DNA from: HK1 sp965215295
GTDB taxonomy: Bacteria > Pseudomonadota > Gammaproteobacteria > HK1
Assembly (NCBI GenBank): GCA_965215295.1
Contig: OZ244045.1
Location: 3,286,001 to 3,350,000, forward strand
DNA: 64,000 nucleotides
Reading direction: 5' to 3'
Notes under the pieces: generated by a model
Seen by the model: the letters and a program-made list of their open reading frames with translations, nothing else
Told to the model about the DNA's origin: nothing
The model's database searches: none
Shown here: positions 62,652 through 64,000 of the stretch, in pieces
Layout: every line of letters begins with the position of its first letter
How positions within the stretch are numbered: position 1 is the stretch's first letter
Translations under genes and position numbers: made by a program

Positions 62652-64000
62652 GGTCGGACGCCCTCGCCCGCGTCTTCGTCCTGGGCTTCGTCTGCCTGTT
62701 CTTCGTGTACCTGTTCGGTCCGCTCCTCATCATGGGCGTGACCGCCTTCAACAGCTCGCAGTTCCCGCGGGTCACGCCGTTCGAGTGCTTCTCGGTCGAG
62801 TGGTTCGAGGTCCTGGTCAACGACGAGAAGCTGATGCGCGGGCTGCGGAACAGCCTGATCATCGGGACCGGCGTGGTCCTCGTCGCGGTGCCGGTCGGCC
62901 TCGCCGGCGCGCTGATGCTGACCCAGGTCCCGAACCGGATCCGGCCCTGGTACTACACCATCGTGATCTCGCCGATCCTCATCCCCGGCGTGGTGCTCGG
63001 AATCTCGACCCTGGTGTTCTGGGACCGGCTCGGGAGGATGTTCGGCGCGAGCGAGGACAGCATCTTCTACGACGGGATCTTCCTCACCATCATCGGGCAG
63101 GCGACGTTCGTCTCCGCCTACGCCATGCTGATCTTCATCTCGCGCCTCCAGCGCTTCGACACCGCCCAGGAGGAAGCGGCCCTCGACCTCGGGGCGACCC
63201 ATGTGCAGACCTTCCGCAAGGTGCTGCTGCCGTTCCTCAAGCCCGCCATCGGCTCCGCCGCGGTCCTCGCGTTCCTCGCCTCGTTCGAGAACTACAACAC
63301 CACGGTGTTCACCAGCCTCACCAGCGAGACCCTGATCACGGTGCTCGCGAGCAAGGTGCGCTACGGCATCAACCCCTCGATCAGCGCGCTGGCCGTGATC
63401 ATCGTGGCCCTGACCCTGTTCGGCGCGGTGATCTACGAGATCGTGAAGCGCCGCGAGGCGGCGGCCGAGCGCGAGTCGGCCCGCATCGCGCGCGGCGAGA
63501 TCGAGACCCGCTCCCAGCGGGCCGCCCTGATCGCCGACCCCGCCCTCATCCTGTTCATCCTGGTCTGCGTCGCCGGCCTCGGCACCGTCTACTTCGCGGG
63601 GACGATGGGGGTCGAGGAGTGCAAGGTCGAGGTGAAGGCCGAGAAGAAGCGCCTTACGGAGCAGCGCGTCAAGGAACGGCGGACGCTGCAGATGTTCAGG
63701 GGGGCCGCACCGGGCGAGCAGACCGGTCGCCAGGAAGCCGCCCCGGCCCAGCCGGAAATCAAGGCGAAGGGCACCGAGGGCTACCAGGGCATCTTCGCTC
63801 CCCGGAACCTGGAAGGCCAAGCCGGTACCGGTACCGGCGAGCCGGTCCGGGAGGACGACGCTCCCGCGAAGGGCACCGAGGGCTACCAGAGCATCTTCGC
63901 TCCCCGGAACCTGGAAGGCCAAGTTGGTACCGGTACCGGCGAGCCGGTCCGGGAGGACGACGCTCCCGCGAAGGGCACCGAGGGCTACCAGAACATCTTC
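62648..64000 (+). CDS. Polyamine-type ABC transporter permease (PotC-like) with extra C-terminal repeat tail, cut by window end
   Basis: Open from GTG 62648 through base 64000 without a stop (451 codons so far, whereas PotC is usually about 260-290). Residues 1-265 are the normal permease core (coupling loop QEEAALDLGATHVQTFRKVLLPFLKPAI). Beyond it is a basic helix, an additional transmembrane segment (about 293-315, ALILFILVCVAGLGTVYFAG), a charged helix and then 34-residue repeats (AKGTEGYQ(G/S/N)IFAPRNL ...). The tail would be periplasmic or cytoplasmic depending on that extra helix. Overlaps the upstream stop (GTGA). Confidence 0.9.
   Translation, partial: MRSDALARVFVLGFVCLFFVYLFGPLLIMGVTAFNSSQFPRVTPFECFSVEWFEVLVNDEKLMRGLRNSLIIGTGVVLVAVPVGLAGALMLTQVPNRIRPWYYTIVISPILIPGVVLGISTLVFWDRLGRMFGASEDSIFYDGIFLTIIGQATFVSAYAMLIFISRLQRFDTAQEEAALDLGATHVQTFRKVLLPFLKPAIGSAAVLAFLASFENYNTTVFTSLTSETLITVLASKVRYGINPSISALAVIIVALTLFGAVIYEIVKRREAAAERESARIARGEIETRSQRAALIADPALILFILVCVAGLGTVYFAGTMGVEECKVEVKAEKKRLTEQRVKERRTLQMFRGAAPGEQTGRQEAAPAQPEIKAKGTEGYQGIFAPRNLEGQAGTGTGEPVREDDAPAKGTEGYQSIFAPRNLEGQVGTGTGEPVREDDAPAKGTEGYQNIF
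63764..64000. repeat. 102-bp in-frame tandem repeats in the permease tail
   Basis: GCGAAGGGCACCGAGGGCTA occurs at 63764, 63866 and 63968, exact period 102, each unit encoding 34 residues. Units are nearly identical; differences include GGC/AGC/AAC (G/S/N) and GCC/GTT codons. The array continues past the window edge. Confidence 0.97.

Noticed and set aside
62561..63922. 453-codon minus-strand frame in the PotC region
   Set aside because: Antisense to the plus-strand permease, which has permease helices and the EAA coupling loop; the permease frame runs off the window end.

Overview
The window is about two-thirds G+C with near-continuous coding on both strands. It encodes aerobic and membrane functions typical of Pseudomonadota: a heme A synthase, the CobS/CobT subunits of the aerobic cobaltochelatase, a DUF4212/VC_2705-type sodium:solute symporter, a pst-phoU operon whose PstA carries the long DUF3333-type insert, and a type I secretion system. 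Alpha- and gammaproteobacterial features are mixed, so I do not assign a class. No rRNA, tRNA, CRISPR array, phage module or intact transposase was seen. Both window edges cut genes: a class III aminotransferase at base 1 and a polyamine-type permease at base 64000.

Layout. 1-6.2 kb: aminotransferase, flavin reductase, a phage-fold small protein, NudC, a HTH/periplasmic-binding-protein regulator, a CaiB-type CoA transferase and an unknown protein. 6.7-8.8 kb: two-subunit symporter with a clear terminator. 9.3-16.7 kb (minus strand): a five-gene electron-transfer operon (flavin/2Fe-2S reductase, tetraheme c554-like cytochrome, cyclic-nucleotide-binding 4x[4Fe-4S] protein, b-type membrane subunit, 11-heme cytochrome). 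Divergent from it, at 16.8-19.2 kb, is a CHASE2-type adenylate/guanylate cyclase. 19.2-26.9 kb: type I secretion locus (TolC, ABC, FecR-domain cargo with a long proline-rich repeat stalk, HlyD). 27.1-30.4 kb: a c554-like multiheme cytochrome translationally coupled to an outer-membrane porin. 30.6-37.5 kb: small membrane protein, HMG-CoA lyase, a nucleotidyltransferase/small-protein pair, a dimethylglycine-dehydrogenase-like flavoprotein, and Gnd. 37.8-41.8 kb: two-component system and a Do-type protease. 42.1-47.7 kb: pstSCAB-phoU behind a Pho-box-like site. 47.8-55.0 kb: MtfA, VanZ-like, DMT transporter, enolase-superfamily epimerase, Nudix, N-formylglutamate amidohydrolase-like, SixA, CtaA. 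55.8-58.8 kb: cobST. 59.3-64 kb: polyamine-type ABC transporter.

Two themes stand out. First, a probable cyclic-nucleotide-responsive electron-transfer module. A cyclase with an extracytoplasmic CHASE2 sensor is divergent from an operon whose central iron-sulfur protein carries a phosphate-binding cassette with the residues needed to bind cAMP or cGMP. A second cytochrome/porin pair lies 8 kb away. I know of no described system with this exact composition; the functional link is inference.

Second, the DNA is full of short tandem duplications (periods about 15-120 bp). Several copy a gene's 3' end with its stop codon into the following spacer. At the response regulator/histidine kinase junction, two 104-bp duplications have produced a chain of two 35-codon ORFs that preserve the four-base start/stop overlap. 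Other repeats expand in frame inside proteins (PPVEPD/PPPVD stalk, 20-residue repeats in the 11-heme cytochrome, 34-residue repeats in the permease tail). A 143-bp element with 17-bp perfect terminal inverted repeats and a 9-bp flanking duplication (a MITE) sits upstream of cobS.
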